DNA from: CBDCFV01 sp965261795
GTDB lineage: Bacteria > Chloroflexota > Dehalococcoidia > Lucifugimonadales > UBA3495
Length of the DNA stretch: 64,000 nt
Reading direction: 5' to 3'
NCBI GenBank assembly: GCA_965261795.1
Contig: OZ253476.1
Location: 1,798,001-1,862,000 of the forward strand
The notes under the pieces were generated by a model, which saw nothing but the letters and a program-made list of their open reading frames with translations, was not told the origin of the DNA and did not search any database. Of this stretch, positions 1 to 8,559 are shown piece after piece; the stretch's first letter is position 1, and each line of letters begins with the position of its first letter. The translations under genes were made by a program, and so were the position numbers.

Positions 1-2
1 AG

Positions 3-605
3 GTAATGGACGAGTCCCGCCACCTTGACGTGTTCCGCAAGCGGGCTCTGGCCAACGGCGGCGGTCTTATGCGCATGATCGACAGTGTCAGCGACGTGGT
101 GGGCGGCAGCACCGACAACGCCCGCGAGTTCACCGAGTTGTCGTCCCGGCTGCACATTACCGGAGAGGGCAACGTGCTGACCCTGTTCCGGCTGGGCGAG
201 TTGATGGCCTACAACGAAGCGGAGAAGGCCATCTACCGCCGGTGCGCCCAGGACGAGGCCAGGCACGTCGCCATCGGCGTGCTTCACCTGCGCTACATGA
301 ACGAGTTCAGTCCGGAGCGCCGGGAAGAGATTCACGGCTACTTGGACGAGGGCGAGAGCCGCCAAGCCACCGGCGCCGGCGGAGAGAACCCCGCGGGACA
401 GCAACAGCTCACCAGCCAAGCCTTGGCGGTGTTGCTGGGCGGCGGCAAGGACAAGATTGACGAGGGCCAGAAGCTTCTGATGGCTATCAGGCAGCGCCAA
501 ACCAAAGAGTACTTCCAGCGTCTCAAGTCAGCAGGCTTTGACGACCGGATCGCCAACGGCCGCGTGAACCCCGCTTTGATGGAGGCGTACAACGCCGCTC
601 CGTAG
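3..605 (+). CDS. Ferritin-like diiron protein (5' end outside window)
   Basis: C-terminal part of a four-helix-bundle, ferritin-like protein. Two metal-binding ExxH motifs are visible: ESRH at the very start and EARH in the middle (RRCAQDEARHVAIG). It aligns over its whole length with the second half of the next gene (shared RALANGG block, then the second xxRH helix). That match shows about 180 N-terminal residues lie upstream of the window; the ATG at 6 is only an internal Met. Such proteins bind two irons and use oxygen for oxidations, as in AurF or the R2-like family. The substrate cannot be told from sequence. A terminator-like hairpin separates it from its paralogue. Confidence 0.7.
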   Translation, partial: VMDESRHLDVFRKRALANGGGLMRMIDSVSDVVGGSTDNAREFTELSSRLHITGEGNVLTLFRLGELMAYNEAEKAIYRRCAQDEARHVAIGVLHLRYMNEFSPERREEIHGYLDEGESRQATGAGGENPAGQQQLTSQALAVLLGGGKDKIDEGQKLLMAIRQRQTKEYFQRLKSAGFDDRIANGRVNPALMEAYNAAP

Positions 606-625
606 CACGCACGCGATGCGATTTG

Positions 626-663
626 AAGACCTCCCGCGAATATTCAAGGGAGGTCTTACTTTA
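626..663 (+). terminator. Rho-independent terminator after first ferritin-like gene
   Basis: A 10-bp perfect stem (AAGACCTCCC with GGGAGGTCTT, loop of 12) is followed by TTACTTTAT. It lies 20 nt after the stop codon of the first ferritin-like gene. Confidence 0.7.
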
Positions 664-695
664 TCCGGCCCCATGCAACACTTCCGAGGAATGTG

Positions 696-1814
696 ATGGC
701 GACAAACGAGGAAGAGAAGTCGGAACAACCTCAAGACCAACAGTCCGCAGAGTCCTCCAACGAGACCCCTGAAACGCCGGCCAGTCCAAGCTTGGACTGG
801 ATGAATGACACTCTGCAATGGGGAACAAAGGTCCCGCCGGGCAAGCACGGTCTTACCATAGGAGACCTTCAAGTCGGCGTCTACGGGGACATCCCCGAGG
901 TCAGCACCGATATGACCCGCCGGCCCAGGGGCGCTTTCCCCATTCCCGGCATCCCCCGAACGGACCTATATGCGCTGAGCGCCAAGGTGGATATATGGGC
1001 CGACAACGCCGCGGACCTGTACGAAGAGGCTATTCAAAGGCGTTGGATGGCCCACGCCGATGTTCCTTGGGATGACTTGGTTCCTTTGCCAGATGACGTT
1101 GAGCTTGCCATGCGGCAACTCTGCACCGAGTTGGCCCAGCAGGCCTCGCTGGAGACCGACGTAGTCGGCCAGTGGCTTCATCGTATGAACTACGCCTACT
1201 ATGAGGTCAAGGCTTTCCTGGCGACTGAGATCTTCGACACTGGGCGCCATTTCGTTGCCTTCCGGCAGCGCGCCCTGGCGAATGGCGGCAAGTTGGGCTT
1301 GGAGAGTCCGGGCCACTTCAACCGGCGCTTGATGGAAGTCAGGGCCGGTTGGACCGAAGTGGCGGTATACCTTTACATAATCCGGGGGACCCTCACCCAA
1401 TTGGTCTTGCGCTACGCCGAGGCCTATGCCCAAAGCCCGGCGGAGAAGTACCTTTTCCGCAAGTGCTTGGAGGACAAAGCCCGCCATGTAGCCTATGGAC
1501 TGGCCCACGTGAAGTACGCCGTGGAGAACAGTGACCCAAGCTTTGGCTTGGGGCTGAACAACCTCATGCGGGCGGTGGAGGGAGACCTGAGCCAGGAAAT
1601 GCAGGACCCCGTCCTTTGGGAGGCGTTGGCCATCATATTCGGCGGCGGCGTCGCCAACATGACCGCCGGTATGGAAGTGGTCAAAGGCCTCCAGCAACGG
1701 TTCATAGAGCAATACTTGGCCCGCATGAAGTGGGTTGGCATCCCCAAGACAGAAGCAAATCTTAATTCGGACCTGGCTGTCTACCTCCGAAGGGAAGAAG
1801 CTACGCCGGCCTGA
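696..1814 (+). CDS. Degenerate ferritin-like paralogue
   Basis: Full-length paralogue (372 aa) of the preceding gene, with an acidic, low-complexity N-terminal 35 residues. The two metal motifs are altered: the first ExxH reads TGRH (about residues 182-185) and the second reads KARH (about 261-264). The Glu ligands kept in the neighbour are therefore lost here. This suggests a non-catalytic or structural partner, perhaps in a heteromeric complex with the upstream protein; that is inference. The ATG at 696 is chosen over a GTG three bases earlier because GAGG sits 6 nt before it. The gene ends just before the FmdB-like gene, probably in one transcription unit. Confidence 0.65.
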   Translation: MATNEEEKSEQPQDQQSAESSNETPETPASPSLDWMNDTLQWGTKVPPGKHGLTIGDLQVGVYGDIPEVSTDMTRRPRGAFPIPGIPRTDLYALSAKVDIWADNAADLYEEAIQRRWMAHADVPWDDLVPLPDDVELAMRQLCTELAQQASLETDVVGQWLHRMNYAYYEVKAFLATEIFDTGRHFVAFRQRALANGGKLGLESPGHFNRRLMEVRAGWTEVAVYLYIIRGTLTQLVLRYAEAYAQSPAEKYLFRKCLEDKARHVAYGLAHVKYAVENSDPSFGLGLNNLMRAVEGDLSQEMQDPVLWEALAIIFGGGVANMTAGMEVVKGLQQRFIEQYLARMKWVGIPKTEANLNSDLAVYLRREEATPA

Positions 1815-1824
1815 GGATACTGTC

Positions 1825-2133
1825 GTGCCCATTTACGAGTACCGCTGCTTGGACTGTGGCGGAGTCAACAGCGTGTTCCTGCGCTCCATGAACTCGCCGG
1901 CCCCGTCGGGTTGCCGGCTATGCGAGGACGGCCGCCTGCAACGGATCATGTCCCGGGTGGCCTATGTACGGTCGGAGTCAGACAAGTTGGCGCAACTTGA
2001 CCCCAAGTACTTCAAAATGGTGGACCAAGCCTTGGCCAACGCGCCCGCAAATTCCGACCCGGACTATCACATGAACAGACTGGTCCCCTTCAGCCAAGCG
2101 AAGGAAAAAGGCGAGCCTTACTTCAAAGAGTAG
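1825..2133 (+). CDS. FmdB family zinc-ribbon protein
   Basis: Protein of 102 aa starting VPIYEYRCLDCG, the FmdB (CxxC_CXXC_SSSS) signature, with two CxxC pairs (CLDC and CRLC) that should bind one zinc. These proteins are probably regulatory or scaffold proteins; a molecular role is not established. The GTG start gives the family's usual N-terminus, and GAGG lies 8 nt upstream. It follows the ferritin-like gene after 10 nt, so the two are likely co-transcribed. The C-terminal 60 residues have no recognised domain. A second, shorter FmdB gene lies near the end of the window. Confidence 0.8.
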   Translation: MPIYEYRCLDCGGVNSVFLRSMNSPAPSGCRLCEDGRLQRIMSRVAYVRSESDKLAQLDPKYFKMVDQALANAPANSDPDYHMNRLVPFSQAKEKGEPYFKE

Positions 2134-2178
2134 CAGGCCAGCCTGTCACCGGCATCACCAAATACCAGGAGGTAGCAG

Positions 2179-2637
2179 ATGAGCGCCCACGGGGCGGAGG
2201 CTCTGGTTTTCCCATCGGTAGAGTGGTTTCAAGGTTTGCAGCAACTGGTCAACAACGATCCCGAATTCCGCCGCATCGGTTCGGTGGACGCCGTCATGGG
2301 TGTGAAAGTGGGAGAGATGGTCTTTGTAGTGACCTTCGAGGCTTTCGAGTGTTCCGAAGTTAAAGAGGGCACCGACTACGACCTGATTGACGCCGACTTC
2401 TTCCTGGAAATGAGCGTGGAAGACTGGCGGGAGCTCATAGCCAACACCAAGGACAACGGCGGCGCAGACCGCACCCACACCCTCAACACTCTGGACCTGC
2501 TGTCCGGCGACGGCATCTCCAAGAACGCCACCGGCGATCAGTTGCGGGCCGACATCTTCTTCAGGGTCAACCAGAGCTTGCAGCACTTCTTCGACAGTTC
2601 CGCCAAGCTGGAGACCGTCTTCACTTCTGACGATTAG
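2179..2637 (+). CDS. Possible SCP2-like lipid-binding protein
   Basis: Protein of 152 aa with a perfect AGGAGG ribosome-binding site 6 nt before the ATG. The order of elements (acidic beta strands, then DADFFLEMSVEDWREL, a central loop, then a C-terminal helix with SLQHFFDSSAKL) resembles the SCP2 sterol-carrier fold, where a similar ADxxxxMsxeDW segment is common. The match is by eye and weak. There is no signal peptide or membrane segment. It follows the FmdB gene by 45 nt and is closed by a terminator, so it is likely the last gene of that unit. Confidence 0.45.
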   Translation: MSAHGAEALVFPSVEWFQGLQQLVNNDPEFRRIGSVDAVMGVKVGEMVFVVTFEAFECSEVKEGTDYDLIDADFFLEMSVEDWRELIANTKDNGGADRTHTLNTLDLLSGDGISKNATGDQLRADIFFRVNQSLQHFFDSSAKLETVFTSDD

Positions 2638-2670
2638 CCGGGCAATATCCGGTATTGCTCCTGCGGCAAA

Positions 2671-2708
2671 CGCGGCAACCTCGTAGACTGGGTTGTTGCG
2701 TTTTGTTT
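2671..2708 (+). terminator. Rho-independent terminator
   Basis: A 10-bp stem (CGCGGCAACC with GGTTGTTGCG, two G-U pairs, loop of 10) is followed directly by TTTTGTTT. It lies 33 nt after the stop of the SCP2-like gene. Confidence 0.75.
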
Positions 2709-2814
2709 GAAGTAAGAGGTGCGTTGCCCTTGAAAGTACATTCTTCGGGACTTAGGATGAAACCGGATGAGGGATTGAATGGGAAGCTTAGTTTATTAAG
2801 GGGCAAGCGTAGCG

Positions 2815-3549
2815 GTGAGTGCTAACGAGGAGAAACCCGGCATAAACGGATCGACCCCCCGGCAGCCCAATGTATTTCATCGGGTTGGGGGCCATGTCCA
2901 AGGTAAAACTTTGTCCGGCCTTATGGAGTTGGTGCCCCTGCTGGTCACGGTTATCGTTCTATTGTTCGTCATCGGCTATGCAGACAGTTTCGTCCGGCCT
3001 TTGGCTTTCGTTTCCGAAAAACCTTGGGACTTTCCAGGCATAGGCATTCTAGTGGGAATCGTCATCTTCTACGTGATTGGACTAGTGATCTCCACCCGGG
3101 GCGGCAGGAAGGTGATGAACTGGAAGGATGCGCTTATGAACCGCATCCCAGTGGTGAAGACGGTTTACGGAGTAACCCAACAGGCTACTACAACTTTAAC
3201 ATCCCAGTATCGCTTCACCCGGGTAGTGTTCATCGAATGGCCGAGGGAAGGCATGGTGGCCATGGGTTTTGTTACCGGACGGGCTTATGCAGCTGATACC
3301 GGCCAGTCCTTGGTGATCATTTACATTCCGACCGTGCCCAATCCGACATCGGGCAACATGGCCTTCATCATCGAAGACGATGTTATGGAGACAGACTTGA
3401 CCGTGGAGGACGCGATGAGGCTGGTCTTCTCCGGTGGAATCGTGCTTCCCAACGCTATAACAATGGCCAGGATGCCCCGCGAGCGTGAAGCTGGGGAACT
3501 CATCGGCCGGTTCGAGAGCGATTCCAGCGAGGGGCCGCGGCGGGGTTGA
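2815..3549 (+). CDS. DUF502 family inner-membrane protein
   Basis: Protein of 244 aa with two N-terminal membrane segments (around residues 38-58 and 78-98) and a cytosolic domain. Family hallmarks are present: WPREGMVAMGFVTG, then IPTVPNPTSG, then LTVEDAMRLVFSGGIV. DUF502 members are conserved membrane proteins whose biochemical role is unknown. A GTG start is used; an AGGGG lies about 10 nt upstream. It stands alone after a terminator and converges on the STAS gene. Confidence 0.8.
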   Translation: MSANEEKPGINGSTPRQPNVFHRVGGHVQGKTLSGLMELVPLLVTVIVLLFVIGYADSFVRPLAFVSEKPWDFPGIGILVGIVIFYVIGLVISTRGGRKVMNWKDALMNRIPVVKTVYGVTQQATTTLTSQYRFTRVVFIEWPREGMVAMGFVTGRAYAADTGQSLVIIYIPTVPNPTSGNMAFIIEDDVMETDLTVEDAMRLVFSGGIVLPNAITMARMPREREAGELIGRFESDSSEGPRRG

Positions 3550-3594
3550 CGAAGCTGCATGGCGTCGGACGCCATGCAGCGGCCTGAGGTGCAT

Positions 3595-3933
3595 TCAGCC
3601 TTGAAGGGCGGCTTTCGCCTCCGACAGGGATGGGTGCACCCGGATGATCTTGTCGAACCCGCTGACCTTGAAAACCTCCTGCACTGGGTCCGTCAAGGAA
3701 CAGACTGCGAACTTGACTTCCTGCCTGTCCAAGGCCTTGGCTGTAAGCAGGATTACCCTGAGACCGGCGCTGCTGATGTAAAGGAGCCTCTGCAGGTCGA
3801 GAATGACCGTCCGGTCATTCTCGTCAATCATAGTTTCCAACTCGTCCTGAAACGCCCGAGCATTGGCGCCGTCAACCCTGCCGTCAGTCCTTGCTATCAA
3901 GGTGGTGCCATCCCGTTCAGCTTCAATCGCCAT
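3595..3933 (-). CDS. STAS-domain anti-sigma factor antagonist
   Basis: Protein of 112 aa made of one STAS domain. The signature VILDLQRLLYISSAGLRVIL places a phosphorylatable Ser at residue 55, equivalent to SpoIIAA Ser58. In known systems such proteins bind an anti-sigma kinase and release a sigma factor when unphosphorylated. No kinase or phosphatase partner lies nearby. The ATG at 3933 is favoured over an upstream in-frame start because GGAGG lies 6 nt before it and the domain begins at once. Confidence 0.85.
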   Translation of the reverse strand: MAIEAERDGTTLIARTDGRVDGANARAFQDELETMIDENDRTVILDLQRLLYISSAGLRVILLTAKALDRQEVKFAVCSLTDPVQEVFKVSGFDKIIRVHPSLSEAKAALQG

Positions 3934-4004
3934 TTTACCCCTCCAAGACCTCGTAACCGGACCAATCGTGTCATTGTTCCAAGCGGCGCCGCCCAATTCG
4001 GCGG

Positions 4005-4039
4005 CCAAAGAGGGTTCCAGAATCCGCAACCCTCTTTGG
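4005..4039. other. Hairpin in the 337-bp gap before the nuclease gene
   Basis: A perfect 12-bp inverted repeat (CCAAAGAGGGTT with AACCCTCTTTGG, 11-nt loop) lies about 70 nt upstream of the STAS gene in the divergent gap 3934-4270. No T-run follows on either strand, so it is not a classic terminator; it could be a regulatory or protein-binding site. The rest of the gap is AT-richer and presumably holds the two divergent promoters, but no convincing -35/-10 pair was identified. Confidence 0.35.
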
Positions 4040-4270
4040 CTTTCAAGCCCCGTTTAGTAAGCCTGTCCCCAGACGGTCCCACGCCGGATGATTCACGAGT
4101 AAATATAGCAAATTGGCTCATATTCCCGCAATGACTATACCAACTGGGAATGCGCTTATTTCGAATATCCTGAAGCCGGAGAAACTCCCGTATAAAAATG
4201 GATTGACCACTGGACACTGGCTTGCATGAACAATTTGCGATAGTCTTACCATACGGAGGGAGGCGTCTGG

Positions 4271-5089
4271 ATGATCAGTATCAAGAGGAACGAACGGGGA
4301 GACCCTGTCGACGCCCGGGGGATTCGGTCCCGTGCTTCTTCCATCTACACCCCCAACCAGGAAATCCCCTTCCGGCTGAGCCGCAGTAAGTTCAACGATT
4401 TTCTGCTGTGCAGAAGGTGCTTTTACTTGGACCGGGTAAAGGGAGTGATTTCCCCCTCCACGCCGGGATGGTCGTTGAACGAGACCACCGACCTGTTGCT
4501 CAAGAGAGAGTTCGACGCTTGCCGGAAAGCCGGGCAGCCGCATCGCATCTTCAAACGGTCCGGCCTGGACGACATTGTGCCCTTCCAACACCCGGACCTT
4601 GACAAGTGGCGGGACTCGTTACACTCCGGCTTGGAGTTCAAAATCGAGGAAGGCAACATCGTATTGCACGGGGGAGTGGACGACGTCTGGCTACATAAAC
4701 CTACGGGCCGGTTGATTATTGTCGATTACAAGTCTCAGGCTGGGCGCAGGCCGGTTTCAACTTGGCAGTATCTGTCCAACGTCCACCACCAAGCCTACAA
4801 AGTCCAGTTGGACGTTTACGCCTACCTGCTGACCAAGATGGGCTTCCACGTGTGGCCCGTCGGCTACTTCTACGTTTGCAACGCCGACCGTAACGCGCCG
4901 TCCTTCAATGGGCAGTTGCTCTTCCAGGAGACCCTGGTGCCCTACAAGTGGAACATCGGCTGGATTGACGAGCAACTGTCCGAGATGGTCCGGGTATTGG
5001 ACTCCCCGGACATCCCGGAGTCCAACCCTTCGTGCGAGAACTGCGCCTACGCCCGGGCCTTGGCCCAAATCACGGCCGTTGCGACTTGA
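4271..5089 (+). CDS. Cas4/RecB-like PD-(D/E)XK nuclease
   Basis: Protein of 272 aa with the RecB-type nuclease core: GGVDDVW (Asp137/138), then IIVDYKSQ (Asp152, Lys154), then a QLDVYAYLL helix. Paired cysteines near the N-terminus (CRRC, residues 47-50) and near the C-terminus (SCENC) suggest an iron-sulfur cluster like that of Cas4 and AddB. There is no CRISPR array or cas gene in the window, so this is a stand-alone member. It may process DNA ends in repair or defence; that is inference. Its last 20 bp overlap the convergent membrane-protein gene. Confidence 0.7.
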   Translation: MISIKRNERGDPVDARGIRSRASSIYTPNQEIPFRLSRSKFNDFLLCRRCFYLDRVKGVISPSTPGWSLNETTDLLLKREFDACRKAGQPHRIFKRSGLDDIVPFQHPDLDKWRDSLHSGLEFKIEEGNIVLHGGVDDVWLHKPTGRLIIVDYKSQAGRRPVSTWQYLSNVHHQAYKVQLDVYAYLLTKMGFHVWPVGYFYVCNADRNAPSFNGQLLFQETLVPYKWNIGWIDEQLSEMVRVLDSPDIPESNPSCENCAYARALAQITAVAT

Positions 5090-5831
5090 CCCGCGGGCCC
5101 GGCGGCAGCAGGCGTCCTTTGACACGGCCCAGTACGAGCATCCCGCCCATCGCCAGTAGCCACACCAGAAACGCAACGCCGGAAATCCGGTGCACCGGGG
5201 TGGCGGCGTCAATCCAGATGAACTGCATGGCAACTCCAACGGCCACCGATGCAATCGCGAAGTACTTCAGCCTGCCGCCGACCCTCCAGTGATAGCCGGC
5301 GGAGCCCATCAACGCCAGGCCGGCCACTGTGAAGCCCACTTTCCCGGTAAACCATCTCAGAAATGCCAGCATCTCGGTCGAACGGTCAACCGGGCTTTGG
5401 CCGACGACGCCGGTCAGAAAAGCCTCGTTCACGCCTTCCGCTGAAAAGGCCAGTCCAACGGCGCACACTCCTGACACAGCAGTAAATATGCCAGACGCAA
5501 TCATAATGACCGGAACTGTAGGCGCGGACCATCGCCCGCCATCGGCCCATATCTTCAACACGTAACCCGCCCCGGCGATTAACGTAATCCCAGATGCGAA
5601 ACGGGCGATGCCGCCGATGCTGTAAAGCTCTTTGTTCGCGGCGATGGCGGCCAGCGATTCCAGAAGCGTTGGCTGGTCTGCCCCGGACGCCACCCGGGTA
5701 ACGATGGATACCACGGTTGCGATAGCCGTCAGGAGCAGCAGCGCCCCGGCCGTCCGGGCTGCGGCATGCCTTTGCGGCTCACGCGGTCCCGCAGCCGGGG
5801 ATGCGGAATTTGTTTCAAGTTGCCTCTGCAT
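5070..5831 (-). CDS. Multi-pass membrane protein, DUF4386-like
   Basis: Protein of 253 aa with about six hydrophobic segments (near residues 26-45, 70-92, 100-122, 145-170, 178-200 and 212-235) and short polar tails. The layout, with segments such as SIGGIARFASGITLIAGAGYVL, resembles DUF4386 integral membrane proteins, whose function is unknown. The family link is tentative. It converges on the nuclease gene with a 20-bp overlap. The ribosome-binding site is weak (AGAAAG). Confidence 0.5.
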   Translation of the reverse strand: MQRQLETNSASPAAGPREPQRHAAARTAGALLLLTAIATVVSIVTRVASGADQPTLLESLAAIAANKELYSIGGIARFASGITLIAGAGYVLKIWADGGRWSAPTVPVIMIASGIFTAVSGVCAVGLAFSAEGVNEAFLTGVVGQSPVDRSTEMLAFLRWFTGKVGFTVAGLALMGSAGYHWRVGGRLKYFAIASVAVGVAMQFIWIDAATPVHRISGVAFLVWLLAMGGMLVLGRVKGRLLPPGPRVKSQRP

Positions 5832-6069
5832 TCTTTCTATTATTCCTCAACCTTGTATCCGCTCCGGCGGAATTTAGCGTCGCGGGCCGCCACTGTTCAA
5901 AACGAAGGCCATATTATGCTTCCTTTCGAAGACGGTCAATGGGCGCCGTCTACCGTGTGCTCAGGACGTCAACCAATGCCATCCTTTACTGGTTACTTCC
6001 ACCAGCAAGTGGTACTCTGGCCTCCACAGGCCGCGCAGCCGATTTCAGACCAAGATTGAGGAGGCCTTA

Positions 6070-6888
6070 ATGCTTATTGTTGATGCGCAGGTCCACATCT
6101 GGGGAACCGGACTGCCGACAAACCCCGCCCACCGGCAGATAACTTCCTTCCTGGCGGAAGACCTCCTCAAGGAGATGGACGAAGCTGGGGTTGACGCAGC
6201 GGTTATACACCCGCCGGGTTGGGACCCCAACTCCAATCAGTTGGCTATAGAAGCCGCCCGCCAGCACCCCAACCGGCTGTCCATCCTGGGCAATTTCCCG
6301 CTGGACCGGCCCGAGAGCCGTGACCTTGTTCCCGATTGGAAGCAAAACCCCGGTATGCTGGGGCTGAGATTTTCCTTCCAAGGGGCCGGTCAGGAAAATT
6401 GGCCCACCGACGGCACGATGGACTGGCTTTGGCCGGCGGTGGCCGGGGCCGGGATACCGGTGGCCCTTATGGCGTCAGGCTTTCTACCCGTGGTGGGACG
6501 GATTGCGGAGCGTCATCCCGGTGTGCGGCTGATCGTCGATCACTTGGGACGCACCCGCGGGGCCCAGGACGAAGCAGGGTGGGCTAACCTGCCGGACCTG
6601 CTAGCCTTGGCCAGGCACCCCAACGTGGCTATCAAGGCCACCGGCGCGCCCAGCTACTCCAGCGCCCCCTACCCATTCAGCAACATTCACGACTACCTGC
6701 ACCGGATTTACGACGCCTTTGGACCGGAACGCATGTTTTGGGGCACCGACATCACACGTATGCCCTGCTCCTGGCGTCAATGCGTCACCATGTTTACCGA
6801 AGAGCTGCCTTGGCTGTCCGACGCCGACAAGGAACTTATAATGGGTCGCGCCCTCTGCAACTGGATAGGTTGGGATATATCGGAGTAA
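6070..6888 (+). CDS. Amidohydrolase family 2 metal-dependent hydrolase
   Basis: Protein of 272 aa of the amidohydro_2 (TIM-barrel) family. It begins MLIVDAQVHIWG, the shortened metal-binding DxH strand, and continues with VIHPPGW, LIVDHLGRTRG (conserved His) and FWGTDITRMP (conserved Asp). Relatives include lactonases and decarboxylases acting on aromatic or sugar acids; the substrate is not predictable here. GAGGAGG lies 6 nt before the ATG. The gene is monocistronic on this strand, and the following gene converges on it. Confidence 0.8.
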   Translation: MLIVDAQVHIWGTGLPTNPAHRQITSFLAEDLLKEMDEAGVDAAVIHPPGWDPNSNQLAIEAARQHPNRLSILGNFPLDRPESRDLVPDWKQNPGMLGLRFSFQGAGQENWPTDGTMDWLWPAVAGAGIPVALMASGFLPVVGRIAERHPGVRLIVDHLGRTRGAQDEAGWANLPDLLALARHPNVAIKATGAPSYSSAPYPFSNIHDYLHRIYDAFGPERMFWGTDITRMPCSWRQCVTMFTEELPWLSDADKELIMGRALCNWIGWDISE

Positions 6889-6936
6889 GCGGTTGCGGCC
6901 TTGGGGGCGCCTGCGGATAGTGCCGAGGTTCGTTGG

Positions 6937-7860
6937 CTACCCACCCCACAACCCGGCAAACTGGGTTGCAACCACCTGCTCGTAGGGCACGTCGGCGGAC
7001 AACAAGCCGACGTGTTTGGCGAAATTGTTCACACCATCAACCGATTCCTCGGTTATCACAGGATCGTAATAGGGCAAGTCCCTGCGCACCAAGTCCGCAA
7101 TCATTTCTGCTTCCGCTGTCGGAAACAGACGCTCCCCCACAGTAGTAGCCAGGGATAAATCATTTCGCAAGGCTTGTTGGGTCTTGACTATCGCCCGCAC
7201 CGCTGCCGCCGCGCTATCCGGGTCGCAGGAAATTAGACTCTCCGTGGTAACCAATACTGGGAAGGTGTAGTTCTGGGCGACAACAGGGCCTACGCCTCGC
7301 CTCACGTCGAGGACCACCGTCCCGACGCCGCTGCGCACCGCCACCTCGCTGCCCATGGCGTTGGCCCAGAAGCCGTCTATGATGCCCGCCTCCAACGCTT
7401 GGGCTGCGTGTACGCCGAAGGACACTCCGGGACCTGAAGCGGCGGGAACGGGGCCGATCTCTACGTCATCGGATTCCAAATCTATCCCTTCCTCCTGCAA
7501 CAACCGTTTCAAGGCCAAGTCAGGCCCAGGGGCGGCGCCTATTCGAAGCCCCTTCACCGCTTGCGCGTCGCCTTGTTGTACGCCAAGGTCGGAGCGGAGA
7601 ATCAACAGCCAGTAAGTGCGTTGCGCCAAGGCCACTATTAGCTTGGCGCTCTTCCAATCGGGAAAGGCCGTCAGCGTAGCATGAGCCGGCCCGGCCACAA
7701 AATCCAACTCGCCGTCCCGAAGGGCCTCCATGGTTTTGGGAATCGGGAACAGGTGCTCCAGCGTTACGTCCAACCCTTCAGCCCTGAAGAAGCCCAGTTC
7801 CACCGCGGCCACGGCAGGAAAGTAGGAGTTGGACACCAAATCAGGCACGGCCAAGCGCAT
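6937..7860 (-). CDS. NMT1/THI5-like substrate-binding protein
   Basis: Protein of 307 aa resembling SsuA/ThiY-type ABC-transporter binding proteins. Supporting features are MRLAVPDLVSNSYFPAVAAVELGFFRAEGLDVTLE at the N-terminus, then a GLRIGAAPGP hinge and a C-terminal lobe with VRAIVKTQQAL. No signal peptide is seen when the ATG at 7860 is used, and no permease or ATPase gene is adjacent. It may therefore act as a cytoplasmic enzyme or sensor instead. That ATG is preceded by AGGAGG at 6 nt and is preferred to a start 117 nt upstream. Confidence 0.7.
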   Translation of the reverse strand: MRLAVPDLVSNSYFPAVAAVELGFFRAEGLDVTLEHLFPIPKTMEALRDGELDFVAGPAHATLTAFPDWKSAKLIVALAQRTYWLLILRSDLGVQQGDAQAVKGLRIGAAPGPDLALKRLLQEEGIDLESDDVEIGPVPAASGPGVSFGVHAAQALEAGIIDGFWANAMGSEVAVRSGVGTVVLDVRRGVGPVVAQNYTFPVLVTTESLISCDPDSAAAAVRAIVKTQQALRNDLSLATTVGERLFPTAEAEMIADLVRRDLPYYDPVITEESVDGVNNFAKHVGLLSADVPYEQVVATQFAGLWGG

Positions 7861-7975
7861 TTGACGCCTCCTTGTAACTTCGCAGACCCCCGGCCTGCTG
7901 TCATGGCAATAACGGGGATGGATAAGCAGGATACCATGATATACTCCAATCCCAGACAACAGGCGCGGAAATGCC

Positions 7976-8539
7976 ATGACGACATCGAAAAAAGCAGTGA
8001 AATTGCTGACGGCGGACGACCTGCTCCGTCTCTACAGCGAAGGAGTTCGCGGGGAGTTGATAAGGGGGGTGCTGCACGAAACTGTGTCCAATGGACTGAG
8101 ACACGGCGAGATTGTGATGACGCTGGGAATACTGCTGGGAATTTTCATCAGACCGCTGCGTTTAGGCAGGCTGGTAGGATCAGACTCCGGTATCCTGCTG
8201 GAACGCAACCCCGATACAGTGCGGGAGCCGGACATCGCCTTCATCTCCGCTGAAAAGCTGCCGCTGGACGTGGAAGTTCCGGGATACTCGGAAGTGGTCC
8301 CCGACTTGGTGGTGGAAATCGTCTCTCCCTCCGACAGCTTGGCAGCGGTCAACGACAAGGCGCAGATGTGGCTCCGTTTCGGTGTCCAGACCGTCTGGGT
8401 GGTGTTTCCCGAGTCGCGCACCCTAGAGGTTCATTCGGCATCCGTTTCGCCCGTGCTGCTGGGGCAAGAAGACCAGTTGGACGGCGGAGCCGTCCTTCCG
8501 GGGTTCACCTGTACGGTAAGCGAGATATTCGAGCGATAG
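7976..8539 (+). CDS. Uma2 family (DUF820) putative restriction-like nuclease
   Basis: Protein of 187 aa with the Uma2/DUF820 pattern: LTADDLLRLY, GELIRGVL, the acidic REPDIAFIS strand and the PDLVVEIVSPSD strand of a PD-(D/E)XK fold, then the C-terminal L(P)GFTCTVSEIF. Members are abundant in cyanobacteria and Chloroflexota and are suspected to be mobile-element-linked nucleases, but their function is not settled. The gene is followed after 20 nt by the amidase and may be co-transcribed with it. A second member with the same architecture lies at 49022. Confidence 0.8.
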   Translation: MTTSKKAVKLLTADDLLRLYSEGVRGELIRGVLHETVSNGLRHGEIVMTLGILLGIFIRPLRLGRLVGSDSGILLERNPDTVREPDIAFISAEKLPLDVEVPGYSEVVPDLVVEIVSPSDSLAAVNDKAQMWLRFGVQTVWVVFPESRTLEVHSASVSPVLLGQEDQLDGGAVLPGFTCTVSEIFER

Positions 8540-8559
8540 GCCCTTGAGGAGGTCCGGTC

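Noticed and set aside
6937..7977. Longer start for the NMT1-like protein at 7977 (possible signal peptide)
   Set aside because: The extra 39 residues contain no proper signal peptide and would overlap the divergent Uma2 start; AGGAGG precedes the ATG at 7860.
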